DNA from: Chloroflexi bacterium UBA4733
Lineage (GTDB): Bacteria; Chloroflexota; UBA4733
Direction: 5' to 3'
Length of the DNA: 28,201 nt
Assembly: GCA_002404055.1 (NCBI GenBank)
Contig: DHIZ01000289.1
Span: 26,772 to 54,972 of the forward strand
The translations under genes were made by a program, and so were the position numbers. Position 1 is the first letter of the stretch. Each line of letters starts with the position of its first letter. The notes under the pieces are model-generated. The model saw nothing but the letters and a program-made list of their open reading frames with translations. It did no database searches and was not told the DNA's origin. Of the stretch, positions 1-8,224 are shown in pieces.

Positions 1-2
1 CC

Positions 3-194
3 ATAGGCCAGGGGAACGCCCCTCAGGAGAACTTCGACGTGACCATCAACTTTCCCAACTACTCCTCGTACGCGCCGTACCTTCCCGAGGATCAGCCTTC
101 CCTCAGGGGGCATGTCTACCGGGCGGTCTCACCCACAGAAGCCACGAAGCTGGCCGAGGCCGTCCGCGGAGAACACCACGACAAGCCAAACTAA
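3..194 (+). CDS. C-terminal end of an unidentified protein (cut by window edge)
   Basis: An open frame enters from the left edge and stops at TAA 192-194, giving about 63 residues that end in HDKPN. The composition looks like natural protein (for example FDVTINFPNYSSYAPYLPED) and lacks the Arg/Ala/Gly excess of shadow frames. No family is recognised. It ends 19 bases before the start of the membrane glycosyltransferase gene on the same strand, so it is probably the upstream member of the same operon. The part upstream of the window would decide what it is. Confidence 0.6.
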   Translation: MGQGNAPQENFDVTINFPNYSSYAPYLPEDQPSLRGHVYRAVSPTEATKLAEAVRGEHHDKPN

Positions 195-213
195 CATCCG
201 TCCCAGGCGGGCT

Positions 214-1416
214 ATGGCGCTCCCCGTCCTCCTGCTGGTCGCGCTGTGCCTGGCGGTTCGCGTGGCGCCGGCGCTGTACTTCGGCGCCGAAGAGGCCGAC
301 CTCACCGTCTATCACCGGATGGCCAACATCGTCCTGCGCGGGGAGAATATCTACTTCCAGCGGGTGCTGTACCCCTACACGCCCGTGTCGATGTACGTGC
401 CCGCGCTCTGCCTGCTGCTGGCCCAATGGCTGCATCTGCCCTTCCACTTCGTAATGAAGTGGCCGGCGATCGGGGCGGATATGGCCATCGTCGCCCTGCT
501 CTACGCCATCGCGCGGCAGGTCAGTGGCCGCACCGGCGCCGCGGCGGGGGTGGCGCTGCTGTATGCCCTCAACCCGGTGGCGATCCTGATCAGCGCCATG
601 CACGGCAACATCACCCCGGTGGCCGTGGCGCTGGGCCTGGCCGCCTACGGCGTGGCGCTGTGCCGGCGCCGCGAGGAGGACCTCTGGTATTGCGCACTGC
701 TGCTGGGGCTGGCCATCGGCTTCCGCAGCTACCCGGTGCTCTGGCTGCCGTTTTTCCTCATCAAGCTGCCGATGACCTGGCGGCAGCGCGCCGTCTTCAC
801 GGCGCTGGCCGCGTTGCCCTCGCTGGTGACGTTGCTGCCGTTCCTGGTGGCCAGCTTCCGGGATGTCTGGCGCGAAGCCTTCGGCTACAGCGGCTTCGCC
901 GACCACGGCTGGGTGGCGATCCTGCGCGATGCGAATCTCTTGCTGCCGGCGAACGCGCATCGGTACGACGTGAAAGCGCTGTTGCAGGTGAGCAAGAAGC
1001 TGTTCCTGGCGGCCTACGCGCTGCTGGTGGTGGCTGTGGCGCTGCGCCCGCGCCGGATCAGCCTGGTCGGCGGGCTCACGGTGTCGATGCTGCTCTTCTA
1101 CACGGTCTACGGGGGCGTGGCGTCGCAATATCTGCAATGGGTGCTGCCCTTCGGCCTGCTCAGCAGCGTGCCGCTGGCGCTGGCCTTCACGCCGGTGGCG
1201 ACCGCCGCCCTGGTGAGCTTTTACGCGATGTACTTCCCGGGCATCCTCTGGGGCACGCGCCAGCCCCTACTGCTGCCGCAGCCGCGCGATGGCGTCGTCT
1301 TCTACCTGGTGGCGCTGGTGCAGTGCTGGCTCCTCTGCTGCCTGTGGCTGGGCTGGGAGCTGATCGCCCCCTCGGGCCAGTCCCGGCGAGCCTCGCCCTC
1401 GGTCGAGCTGCTGTGA
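214..1416 (+). CDS. Multi-pass membrane glycosyltransferase, GT-C / GT87-like
   Basis: About 400 residues dominated by hydrophobic segments, roughly ten predicted membrane helices, starting with MALPVLLLVALCLAVRVAP. An acidic EEADLTVYHRMA stretch follows the first helix, as in GT-C enzymes, where loop-1 acidic residues bind the lipid-phosphate sugar donor. A further AMHGNITPVAVALGLAAYG segment resembles the conserved luminal loop of GT87/PIG-M-like mannosyltransferases. The expected role, from the family, is sugar transfer from a polyprenyl-phosphate sugar to a surface glycan or lipid. ATG 214 is chosen because an AGGCGG Shine-Dalgarno lies 8 bases upstream and the previous gene stops at 194; the longer frame from 112 would add a polar, Arg-rich N-terminus overlapping that gene. 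The NHL gene begins 13 bases downstream, so the two are probably co-transcribed. The acceptor cannot be told. Confidence 0.75.
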   Translation: MALPVLLLVALCLAVRVAPALYFGAEEADLTVYHRMANIVLRGENIYFQRVLYPYTPVSMYVPALCLLLAQWLHLPFHFVMKWPAIGADMAIVALLYAIARQVSGRTGAAAGVALLYALNPVAILISAMHGNITPVAVALGLAAYGVALCRRREEDLWYCALLLGLAIGFRSYPVLWLPFFLIKLPMTWRQRAVFTALAALPSLVTLLPFLVASFRDVWREAFGYSGFADHGWVAILRDANLLLPANAHRYDVKALLQVSKKLFLAAYALLVVAVALRPRRISLVGGLTVSMLLFYTVYGGVASQYLQWVLPFGLLSSVPLALAFTPVATAALVSFYAMYFPGILWGTRQPLLLPQPRDGVVFYLVALVQCWLLCCLWLGWELIAPSGQSRRASPSVELL

Positions 1417-1429
1417 GGGACGGCGCCTG

Positions 1430-2371
1430 ATGCTTTCCGATGCGTCCCTCGTTTTCCGCCCGCGCCGACCGTCGGCGGCGCGGGCCGGCATCGCCCTGAT
1501 CGCGCTCTTCGTCGTCGTCAACACGGCGATCGAGGTGGTGACGCTGGCGCGTGCCGCGCTGGTGCCGGCGGCGGTCGCGCGCCAGGTTTGGCAGGTCGCC
1601 GTCCCCGGCGGCTTCCCGAACGGGGGGGGCGTCGCTGTTGGGACGGACGGCCGCATCTACGCCACCGACATCAAGCCGCCGCGGCTGCGCGTCTTCGCTG
1701 CCAACGGAGCCCTGCTGGCGACCTGGGATGGTCGGGGCGGCACGGTGGCGCTGCATGCGCCGACCGCCGTGGCCGCGCTCCCGGACGGACGCATCGCCGT
1801 CCTGGACCCGGGCGATGCAGCCATCGTGGAGTGCGCGCCGGATGGACAACACTGCTCGCGCCTCCACATCCAGGGCCTGAACAGCTCCCGGGGCTTCACG
1901 CCGCGGCGGGACGGCGGCTACTACGTCGCGGACACGCGCAACGACCGTGTGCTGCGGGTGGATGCGCAGGGGCGGGTGCTGGTCAGCTGGGGGCGCTACG
2001 GCACCAAGCCGGAGCAGTTTCGCGGACCATGGTCGGTGGTCGAGGCAGCGGACGGCGACATCTACGTCGCCGACAACGATAACGGTCGCATCGAAGAGCT
2101 GACGTGGACCGGCACCTTCGTGCGCGAACTGGATACCGCGGGGCCCGCCGGCGGCCTGGCGCTGGCGGGCGACCGGCTCTACGTCGCGCTGCCGGCAGGC
2201 GGCGGCATCGAGGTGATGCGGACGGACCAGCGCGGCTTCACACGGCTCAACGAGCAGCCCCGTCGGGCGGTCGTCGTGCCGCAGCCGTTTGGTATTGCAG
2301 TTGCTCCAGACGGCAGCCTGGTAGTGGCGGACCTGACCGGACTGGCGGAGTACGCGGTGCAGGCGCCGTAG
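1430..2371 (+). CDS. Membrane-anchored NHL-repeat beta-propeller protein
   Basis: A 313-residue protein with one N-terminal membrane helix at about residues 19-41 (AGIALIALFVVVNTAIEVV), then an extracytoplasmic domain of NHL-type repeats. Repeat signatures are GVAVGTDGRIYATDI, GRIAVLDPGDAAIVE, GYYVADTRNDRVLRVD, GDIYVADNDNGRIEEL and GIAVAPDGSLVVADL, which would make a five- or six-bladed propeller. Such propellers are binding or scaffold domains, sometimes with lyase activity; no catalytic residues can be assigned. A GAGG sequence overlapping the upstream stop lies about 11 bases before ATG 1430. Its position between a glycosyltransferase and a methyltransferase suggests a role in surface glycan assembly, which is inference. 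Confidence 0.75.
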   Translation: MLSDASLVFRPRRPSAARAGIALIALFVVVNTAIEVVTLARAALVPAAVARQVWQVAVPGGFPNGGGVAVGTDGRIYATDIKPPRLRVFAANGALLATWDGRGGTVALHAPTAVAALPDGRIAVLDPGDAAIVECAPDGQHCSRLHIQGLNSSRGFTPRRDGGYYVADTRNDRVLRVDAQGRVLVSWGRYGTKPEQFRGPWSVVEAADGDIYVADNDNGRIEELTWTGTFVRELDTAGPAGGLALAGDRLYVALPAGGGIEVMRTDQRGFTRLNEQPRRAVVVPQPFGIAVAPDGSLVVADLTGLAEYAVQAP

Positions 2372-2412
2372 TGGATGCGGTAGCGGGCACGGCGCACAGA
2401 AGAGGATGGTAC

Positions 2413-3354
2413 ATGAACGCGGTGACGCCGATCGCGGGCGACGAGGTAGCGGCGGAGTCCTGCCCGATCTGCGACTCCCGGCGGACACGCCTGCGCTATC
2501 CGGCCAACATCGACCCGTCTGTGCCGCTCGCCGGGGCCGAGTTCGCCTGCACCAGCCCGCATCTGAACCGGCACACCGCCATCCGGCACTGCGCCGTCTG
2601 CGGCATCGTCTTCGCCGACCCGCCCGGGACGGAGACGGCGGTGATCGAGACCTACCAATCCGCCGTCGATCCCACCTACCTGGAGGAGCTGGACTATCGC
2701 CGCGGCCTCTTCCGGGCGCAACTCGCGGAGTTGGAGCGGCTGGAGCGCCCGGGCCGGCTGCTGGAGATCGGCAGCAACATCGGCCTGTTCCTGGACGAGG
2801 CCGGCCGGCGCGGCTGGCGGGCGCGGGGTGTGGAGCCGTCGCGCTGGGCCGTGGAGTACGGGCGGCGCAGCTTCGGCGTGGACCTCCAGGCGGGCACGCT
2901 GCAGGATGTCGACCTCGGGGGCGAGCAGTTCGACGCCGTGGTGCTCTGGGACGTGCTTGAGCACCTGGTCGACCCGGTCGACGTGCTGCGGCAGGCGCGC
3001 CGGCACCTACGGCCGGGCGGCGTCTTGATGCTCACGACGGTGAACATCGGCGGCCTCAGCGCCCGGCTCTTGCGCGGCCGCTGGCCCTGGCTCATGCGGA
3101 TGCACCTGTTCTATTTCACGCGCCGCACGCTCGCCATGGTGGTTCGGCGGGCGGGCTATACACCCGTGGCGTTCCACACCCAGGGGCGCACGCTGCGCCT
3201 AAACTACCTCCTCGCCCGTCTGCGGACCTTCTCGCCGCTGTTCGGCCTGCTGCATACGGCGAGCCGGCGGCTGGGCCTGGGCGGTCTGCCGCTGCGCGTG
3301 AACACGGGTGATATCCTGGTGGCGGTGGCGTTGAAGCCGGACGGCGGCGAGTAG
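2413..3354 (+). CDS. Class I SAM-dependent methyltransferase with N-terminal zinc ribbon
   Basis: 313 residues. The N-terminus has two CxxC pairs (CPIC near residue 17, CAVC near residue 59), a zinc-ribbon arrangement common in Methyltransf_13/23-type sugar and natural-product methyltransferases. The Rossmann core follows: motif I LLEIGSNIGLFLDEA, the acidic end of beta-2 in GVEPS, then FDAVVLWDVLEHLVDPVDVL and the LRPGGVLMLTT strand. ATG 2413 is preceded at 8 bases by AGAAGAGG; longer readings would overlap the NHL gene. It lies 41 bases after the NHL gene and is probably the last gene of the operon. The likely role is methylation of a sugar or lipid intermediate; the substrate is unknown. 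The next feature downstream is a transposon end. Confidence 0.85.
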   Translation: MNAVTPIAGDEVAAESCPICDSRRTRLRYPANIDPSVPLAGAEFACTSPHLNRHTAIRHCAVCGIVFADPPGTETAVIETYQSAVDPTYLEELDYRRGLFRAQLAELERLERPGRLLEIGSNIGLFLDEAGRRGWRARGVEPSRWAVEYGRRSFGVDLQAGTLQDVDLGGEQFDAVVLWDVLEHLVDPVDVLRQARRHLRPGGVLMLTTVNIGGLSARLLRGRWPWLMRMHLFYFTRRTLAMVVRRAGYTPVAFHTQGRTLRLNYLLARLRTFSPLFGLLHTASRRLGLGGLPLRVNTGDILVAVALKPDGGE

Positions 3355-3393
3355 CGGGCGCGGACCCTCACCCTGCCGTTGGCATCCCTCTCC

Positions 3394-3430
3394 GGGTTTC
3401 GTTAGTTTTCGCGCGGAAATTTACTCTAAG
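3394..3430. repeat. Left terminal inverted repeat of the Tn3-family element
   Basis: Outer end GGGTTTCG, inner end GGAAATTTACTCTAAG. Tn3-family repeats are about 38 bp, start with GGGG and commonly end in TAAG; this matches apart from the outermost base (C at 3393 instead of G). The transposase stop codon (3421-3423) lies inside it. No partner was found on the right. Confidence 0.65.
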
Positions 3431-6403
3431 CCGAGGTTTGGCTGGAGTGCTTGCTTTGGCGTGACGGTACGGAGCGTGGGGATAGCAGCATCGCTGCCCG
3501 CCTCCACCTGGATCGGGAAGCGGAGTGGCCGGAGTTCCCCGGCGAGCGCCGGTTCCTCGAAGCGGTAGTTGCCCACCAAGTGGACGTGCTCCCAGAGGAC
3601 CGGAGACAGGTGCGACCAGACGTGCGCCGGGATCGGTTCGCCACGCAGCGCCAGCGTCGCGGCCGCGTGGTCCAGATAGCGGGTGTTCCAGACCAGGAGG
3701 GCGTTGACGACGAGACTGAGGGCAGAGGCGCGCCCCAACTGGGCCTCGTAGCCGCGATCGGTGAAGCGTCCCTACCGACCATAACAGAGCACCCGAGCCA
3801 GCGCGTGAACGTTCTCGTGTTTGTTCAGCGCGACCAAGACTTGTCGCCGAAAGTCCGGATCGTCGGCGTACGTGAGGATGTGTTCGGTTTTCGGGATGCG
3901 TCCCAGTTCCTGGATGGCTTGCTGCACCGGATTCTGCCGTCGCAACGCTTGCAGCTTGGCGACCACGAGGGACGGCAACACCAGGCCGTCTTTGAACGAC
4001 GCCGCGAGACGGTTCATCTCCTCCCAGTGGCGGGCGATCAGGCGGTCGCGGATGGACTGTCGGAGCACCGGGTTCAGCGCTCCATAGTCGGTGTCAGGCT
4101 CCGCTCGATAGAGCACCTGATCTGGCAGCACCCGCGCGGCGGGTACCCGGTAGGCGTGGTGCGAAGCGGAAACCCAAGAGGTCGAACAGTCCGAACACCA
4201 AATCGGAGTACCCGTGGGTATCGGCATAGTGGACCTGGATGCGCGGCGCATCTTGATAGACGAGACCATCGAGCACATACGTGGAGTCACGCACCAGGCA
4301 GTTGATCACGTTGACCCAGAACCAGGGACCCTGATCCAGCACATGCCCGTAGACGGTGAGGCCCCGGCGGACGCCGAAGTACCTGGGAAGGTGGCGGGCA
4401 CTCAGGGTCGAAGAGGCTACGCCGAAGCGAATGCCATCGGACGACGAGGTCGTGCCCGAGCCAAATCGCCGGCTCAGCGGCAGAGAATGGTGATAGTGCA
4501 CCAGCCGCGTGATCGCCGCCCGCAGGGTGTCCTCGCGGAAGTACCAGTCGTAGACGCGGGTGAGTTGGCCCTCCGGGATACCAGCGGCCCGCGCCATGGT
4601 CGCCAGCCCCAAGTTGGTCGCCTCGGCCACCAGGACAGCGAAGAGGGCGGCGCGGACCGAGCCGAGGCGTTCGGCGCCGGGCTCCTGCCGCGCCCCCAGA
4701 CGGGTCAACGCCGCGCTGAAGCCGGTCCAGTGATCCACTTCCATGAGCAGTCCTGGGAGGTCCACCAGCGGCAGCACCTGCGTCAGCGCCTGACGGGCTT
4801 GGAGCGCTTCAGCGGGCAGATTGATCTGCTCCAGGGCCGTCAACCGGAGCTTGCCTTGCTCGATCTGCACGGCAGCGTTCTGGGGCAGCCGCCCGGCGAT
4901 TTTCGTGGTGAGGGCGTGGAGGCGGTCCTTCCGTTGCCGGACGAACGCGGCCCCGTCCTCTGGGAGGCCCTGTTCGGCATACCACGTAGCCCGGCGCTGG
5001 CGCCAGCGTTCGCCGGTATAGAGGCCGGCATCCCATGGCGTGTAGCGCCGGCTCCCGATGACGGTGAGGTCGCCGGCGCGCAGCGCGAGGCGAACCTGCT
5101 CGGCGAAGCAGAACTCCCATGCATGCCGGTCGATCCCGGCCACTCCCACCACCACCTTGCGCCACTTCTTGGGGACGAAGTCCACCGGGGCATCCGCCGG
5201 CACGATCCGCCGGCGTTCGGCGTGCAGTGTGCGTAGGACGGCCAACGCCGGCAGGAGTTCGCTGTCCGCTCGGGGCGAGGCGAACGCCACCGTCGTGAGC
5301 AGGAGCGGCAGGAACTCGCGCAGGTGGCGGAAGTGCCGGCGCAGGGCAGCGAAGAAGGCGGGGCCATCGCCGTGGTCCGGGGGAGCGGACCCTTCCATGA
5401 AGGCGCTGACGCGGTGGCGGGGGACGCGCCGGAAGGCCTCCGGGCGAACCTCCTCTGCCGCGATCGCCGGATCCAAGAGGACCTCGGCAATGGCGCGGAA
5501 GTCCCGCAGCACGTCCACCTGCTCCTGGGCGTGCGCCAGTTGCACGGCCGCCACTTCCGCCCGGCTATCCGCGAAGATGCCGCTGAGGACGGCGTCGTAC
5601 ATCTCGATGAGGTCATCGGTGACCTCTTCGGCGCGGACCTCCAGGAACGCGAGCAGGAGCGTCGCGCGCTTCTCCGGCGGATACCGGCGCACGGCCTGCG
5701 CTGACAGACGGCGGACGATGGCGGCCCACTGTCGCCGGCGGTTGGCGGTGACCGCCTCCCAGGGGATCACGCTGGGGACGGCCGCTCGCAACTGCGCAAG
5801 CCGTCGGCATTCCTGGCGGATCGCCACCGCCGACGCCTGGCGGGGCGGCGTCGCCAGGTCGGCAAGGACACTCGTTCCCGCATCGGTGCAGCAGAGTTGG
5901 TCGAGCTGCGCCCGCGCCGCGTCGCCGAGTGGTGCGGCAACCTGGCGAAAGAGGGCCTCTTCCGTCTCGCCGCGCACGCCGGTGACGAGGCGATCGAGTG
6001 TCGTGCCACCGCCGGGCCGGAGCACCGCCAGATTGCCGGTCTGTGCCACTTTGACCTGGAGGTAGCGGCGCAGACGCCGCTCTTCCACTGCACTGAACGG
6101 CCGCACACCCAAATGGGCGCAGACCTGGGCCGCATGCGCGCTCCGGGTGGCCGGCCGTTGTCCATACTGCTGCACCAGCGCGGGCGCAAGACCCAGTTGT
6201 CTAGCGACGACGACGATGACGGTCGCCGGCAAGGCGGTCAACTCGCCGGGCAGTTGGCGTTCCGCACGGGTCCAGAGCAGTACGAGGGCCAACCCCAGCC
6301 GGTTTTCCGGCCGGCGGGCCGTGAGGACCAGTCGGAGGTCCTCTCGCGTGAGGGCGAAGACCTGCTCCAACGTCTCGGCGCCGGAGGGCGTGTCGGCGGC
6401 CAT
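3421..6403 (-). pseudogene. tnpA: Tn3-family transposase TnpA, disrupted by one stop and one frameshift
   Basis: Read across the lesions this is about 990 residues, the normal length of Tn3 transposases. The first 750 residues are open from ATG 6403. A one-base frameshift near 4145-4160 then moves the conserved sequence from FGLFDLLGFRFAPR to the next frame (VLYRAEPDTDYGALN). A TAG at 3774-3772 follows CYGR, inside the normally conserved stretch leading to NALLVWNTRYLD. All three catalytic acidic positions remain: D656 in SSSDGIRF, D728 in YADTHGYSD, and E in NKHENVHAL. Its start overlaps the recombinase stop as TGATG (6405-6401), showing translational coupling in the ancestor. The C-terminal LSPVLWEHVHLVGNYRF motif is intact. 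With only two lesions over 3 kb, inactivation is recent, or one lesion may be an assembly error. Confidence 0.9.
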
Positions 6404-6975
6404 CAGCGAGGACGGGGCACCCGCCGGGCGTCGGAGAGTTCCCGTTTCACTTCGGCGTCGCTCACCGCGGCATAGCGGCGCGTCGTCTCCAGACGACGAT
6501 GGCCGGCGAGACGCTGCACGGTGACCAGACGCACGCCAGCGCGGACCAGTTCCGTCACGAAGGTGTGGCGCAACTGATGGATGGTGGCCGGCACGCGGGC
6601 ACGCGCACAGTACCGCCGCCAGGCGTACCGCACCGTGGAGTAGTCGAGCGGGGCTGCCCCGCCGCCACGGCGCGGATCTCCCTGGAAGAGATACCCGAAC
6701 CGCGGGCGGTCCTGCCCGTACCGTCGCAGCAGGCGCAGGCTGTCTGGGGCAGCGTGCAGGAAGACCGTGCGCTCGCGGTTGCCCTTCCCAAGGACTCGGA
6801 ACTGCTCATCCCCCTCGACCAGACGCAGGTCCTCCCAGCGCAGCGAGAGCGCTTCCCCGACGCGCACTCCGGTATCCCGCAGGACGGTGAACAGCAGCCG
6901 ATCGCGGAGCCGCGCGCGCCGTGGTGGCGTCGAATCTTCCGGGGCACAATAGCGGCCGTGGCCCTTATCGGGCCG
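6403..6975 (-). pseudogene. tnpI: Tyrosine recombinase (TnpI-like), catalytic domain only
   Basis: The frame is open from a TAG at 6978-6976 down to TGA 6405-6403. It carries the whole catalytic domain: LLFTVLRDTGVRVGEAL with the first Arg, the beta-strand Lys in GKGNRERTV, the HQLRH box, the His in AGHRR and the nucleophile Tyr in TRRYAA. The N-terminal core-binding (SAM-like) domain of about 100 residues that should precede it is absent; the DNA upstream is a different gene remnant. GTG 6867 could start a 154-residue protein, but it would lack the arm that clamps DNA. In Tn4430-type elements this enzyme resolves cointegrates at a site next to its own gene. It is coupled by TGATG to the transposase. 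Confidence 0.85.
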
Positions 6976-7077
6976 CTAGCGCCATCCTGGCGTCATTCCG
7001 CCCTATTCCTTGGCCTGGTCACTCCCCTGCAGCCGGGTTCCGCGCTCCTGCAGCAGCCGCTCCACGTGGACCAGGGC

Positions 7078-7191
7078 CTACCAGATCGCCACGGCAGGCA
7101 GATCCACCTCGCCGGCCTTAATGCGCCGGCGTACCGTGTGGTCGGAACAGTTGAGCCGCTGGGCGGCGTCGGCGATGGTGAAGGAGGCCAT
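7078..7191 (-). pseudogene. Truncated excisionase/MerR-type helix-turn-helix protein
   Basis: ATG 7191 opens a 37-residue frame (MASFTIADAAQRLNCSDHTV onward, then RRRIKAGEVD) that is a clear HTH_17-type motif: helix, turn NCSD, recognition helix HTVRRRIKAGE. It stops at TAG 7080-7078. Beyond the stop the same frame reads ALVHVERLLQERG, which looks like the rest of the ancestral gene, so a nonsense mutation or deletion seems likely. It sits directly beside the TGGCTA motif array and upstream of the recombinase, so it may have been the site-binding regulator or directionality factor of the transposon. It is too short to form a normal dimeric regulator. Confidence 0.6.
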
Positions 7192-7202
7192 AGCGGGCAG
7201 GG

Positions 7203-7298
7203 TAGCCAGGTGGGGAGCCGTTGGCTACGCAGATGGGCAAGCGTGGCTATACACGTCGCCAGATGGTGGCTAGCCGTTGGCTATGTAGTGACTAGCCA
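7203..7298. promoter_or_regulatory. Six-copy TGGCTA/TAGCCA motif cluster, candidate resolution site
   Basis: TAGCCA at 7203 and 7293, TGGCTA at 7222, 7244, 7267 and 7278, all within 96 bases just upstream of the HTH remnant and recombinase. Two copies share the longer core GCCGTTGGCTAYG. Tn4430 resolves at a site made of several short direct and inverted TnpI motifs beside tnpI; the arrangement here is comparable, but the motif itself is not known to me as a recombinase site. Confidence 0.4.
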
Positions 7299-7314
7299 AC
7301 CTGTACGGGTGCCA

Positions 7315-7439
7315 CTTAGTACTACAGCCTCACTTCCAATGGTCCCCTCTGGAGAGTACCTGCGAGCAAAGCGACCTGACGATATCTTTCCATCTGGAGC
7401 TACCGAGCGCCGTAGAAAAACTGAGGCTGTAGTACTAAG
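7315..7439. repeat. 125-bp element bounded by an 18-bp perfect inverted repeat
   Basis: Left arm 7315-7332 (CTTAGTACTACAGCCTCA), right arm 7422-7439, exact reverse complements with 89 bases between them. There is no coding frame inside. It resembles the ends of a MITE or a deleted insertion sequence. It lies exactly between the transposon relic and the point where homology of the following beta-lactamase-like gene begins. Confidence 0.7.
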
Positions 7440-7479
7440 CATGTGGCCATAACTTTGGCACGGGTCGCTCCAGAGGGGA
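7343..7479. repeat. 12-bp perfect inverted repeat interleaved with the 18-bp repeat
   Basis: TCCCCTCTGGAG at 7343-7354 and its exact reverse complement at 7468-7479. The left arm is inside the 18-bp-bounded element and the right arm outside it, so the two pairs interlock rather than nest. Confidence 0.6.
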
Positions 7480-7531
7480 TCGGCTTCAAAAGCATGCCTT
7501 TGTTCTGGTTACGTGCTTAGCAGCGGACGAC

Positions 7532-8209
7532 GTGTTCCCGGGCGCCAGCATCTCCAAGGTGGGGCTGCTGCTAGAGGTACTGCGTCAGGTTGAGGCAGGT
7601 CCCTTGCACCTGGAAGACGAGGTGACGGTCGACGTCGAGGCCGACGAGCAGGCGCGGCTGGGCAGTGGCATCCTGATGCATCTGCACCGTGGCCTGCGGG
7701 TGACGCTGGGCGACCTTTGCGAGCTGGCGATCAACCTCAGCGACAACGTCGCCAGTAACCTGCTGATCGAGCGCGTCGGCATGGAGGCGGTCAATGCGAA
7801 CTTGCAGGCCCTCGGGCTGGTGTCCACACGCCTGAGCCACCGCTTTGAGGACTTTGTTGCCTTGCGCTCGCCGGAGCAGAACCCGGTGACGGCGGCGGAG
7901 TTAGCCAGCCTCTTCGCTCGCCTCTACCGGCGCGAGCTACCGGGTAGCGATCTCGCACTTGGTTACCTGCGCCGTTGCTCGGCCGGAACGCGGCTGCCCT
8001 TGTACTTACCCGAGGCAGCGACAACGTATCACAAGACGGGGACGCTGCGCGGGATCGTCCACGATGGCGGCATTATCCAGGGGCCGAGCGGCGCCTATAT
8101 TCTGGTCTGCCTCTCCAGCCACGGTGAGAACAACATAGTGGCAACGCAGGCCATCGCCCAGATGTCGCGGGCCGCATGGAAGGCCTTTGGGGCCGCGAAA
8201 GCAGGTTGA
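7532..8209 (+). pseudogene. Class A beta-lactamase-like serine hydrolase lacking its N-terminus
   Basis: Homology begins at about FPGASISKVGLLLEV, only a few residues in, where intact family members have a signal peptide and 40-60 residues before this point. The three active-site elements are present and well spaced: SISK (SxxK), SDN in AINLSDNVASNLL, and KTG in TYHKTGTLRG. The frame stays open upstream to 7439 but that stretch matches nothing and overlaps the inverted-repeat element. GTG 7532 has no clear Shine-Dalgarno. The family hydrolyses beta-lactams or related esters outside the cytoplasm; without an export signal this copy could not reach that location. The 5' end was probably removed by the event that left the inverted repeats. 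Confidence 0.75.
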
Positions 8210-8224
8210 TACGCTCGCCCCGGT

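Larger units (their letters stand above)
3394..7300 (-). mobile_element. Decayed Tn3-family transposon, Tn4430-like (TnpA plus tyrosine recombinase)
   Basis: The span holds, on the minus strand, an HTH remnant, a tyrosine-recombinase catalytic domain and a Tn3-type transposase, with a Tn3-like terminal repeat at the left end. A Tn3 element using a tyrosine recombinase for cointegrate resolution is the arrangement described for Tn4430 (TnpA plus TnpI). The left end is placed at 3394, where a 37-base stretch beginning GGGTTTCG and ending CTCTAAG contains the transposase stop, as usual for Tn3 ends. No matching right repeat was found between 7200 and 7530, so that end is probably deleted and 7300 is only an approximate limit. 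No cargo gene is visible. The element is almost certainly not autonomous. Confidence 0.8.

Noticed and set aside
103..1137. Long minus-strand frame opposite the membrane glycosyltransferase gene
   Set aside because: Arg/Gln/His-rich composition typical of a GC-rich antisense shadow; the plus strand gives a coherent membrane protein with good ribosome binding site.
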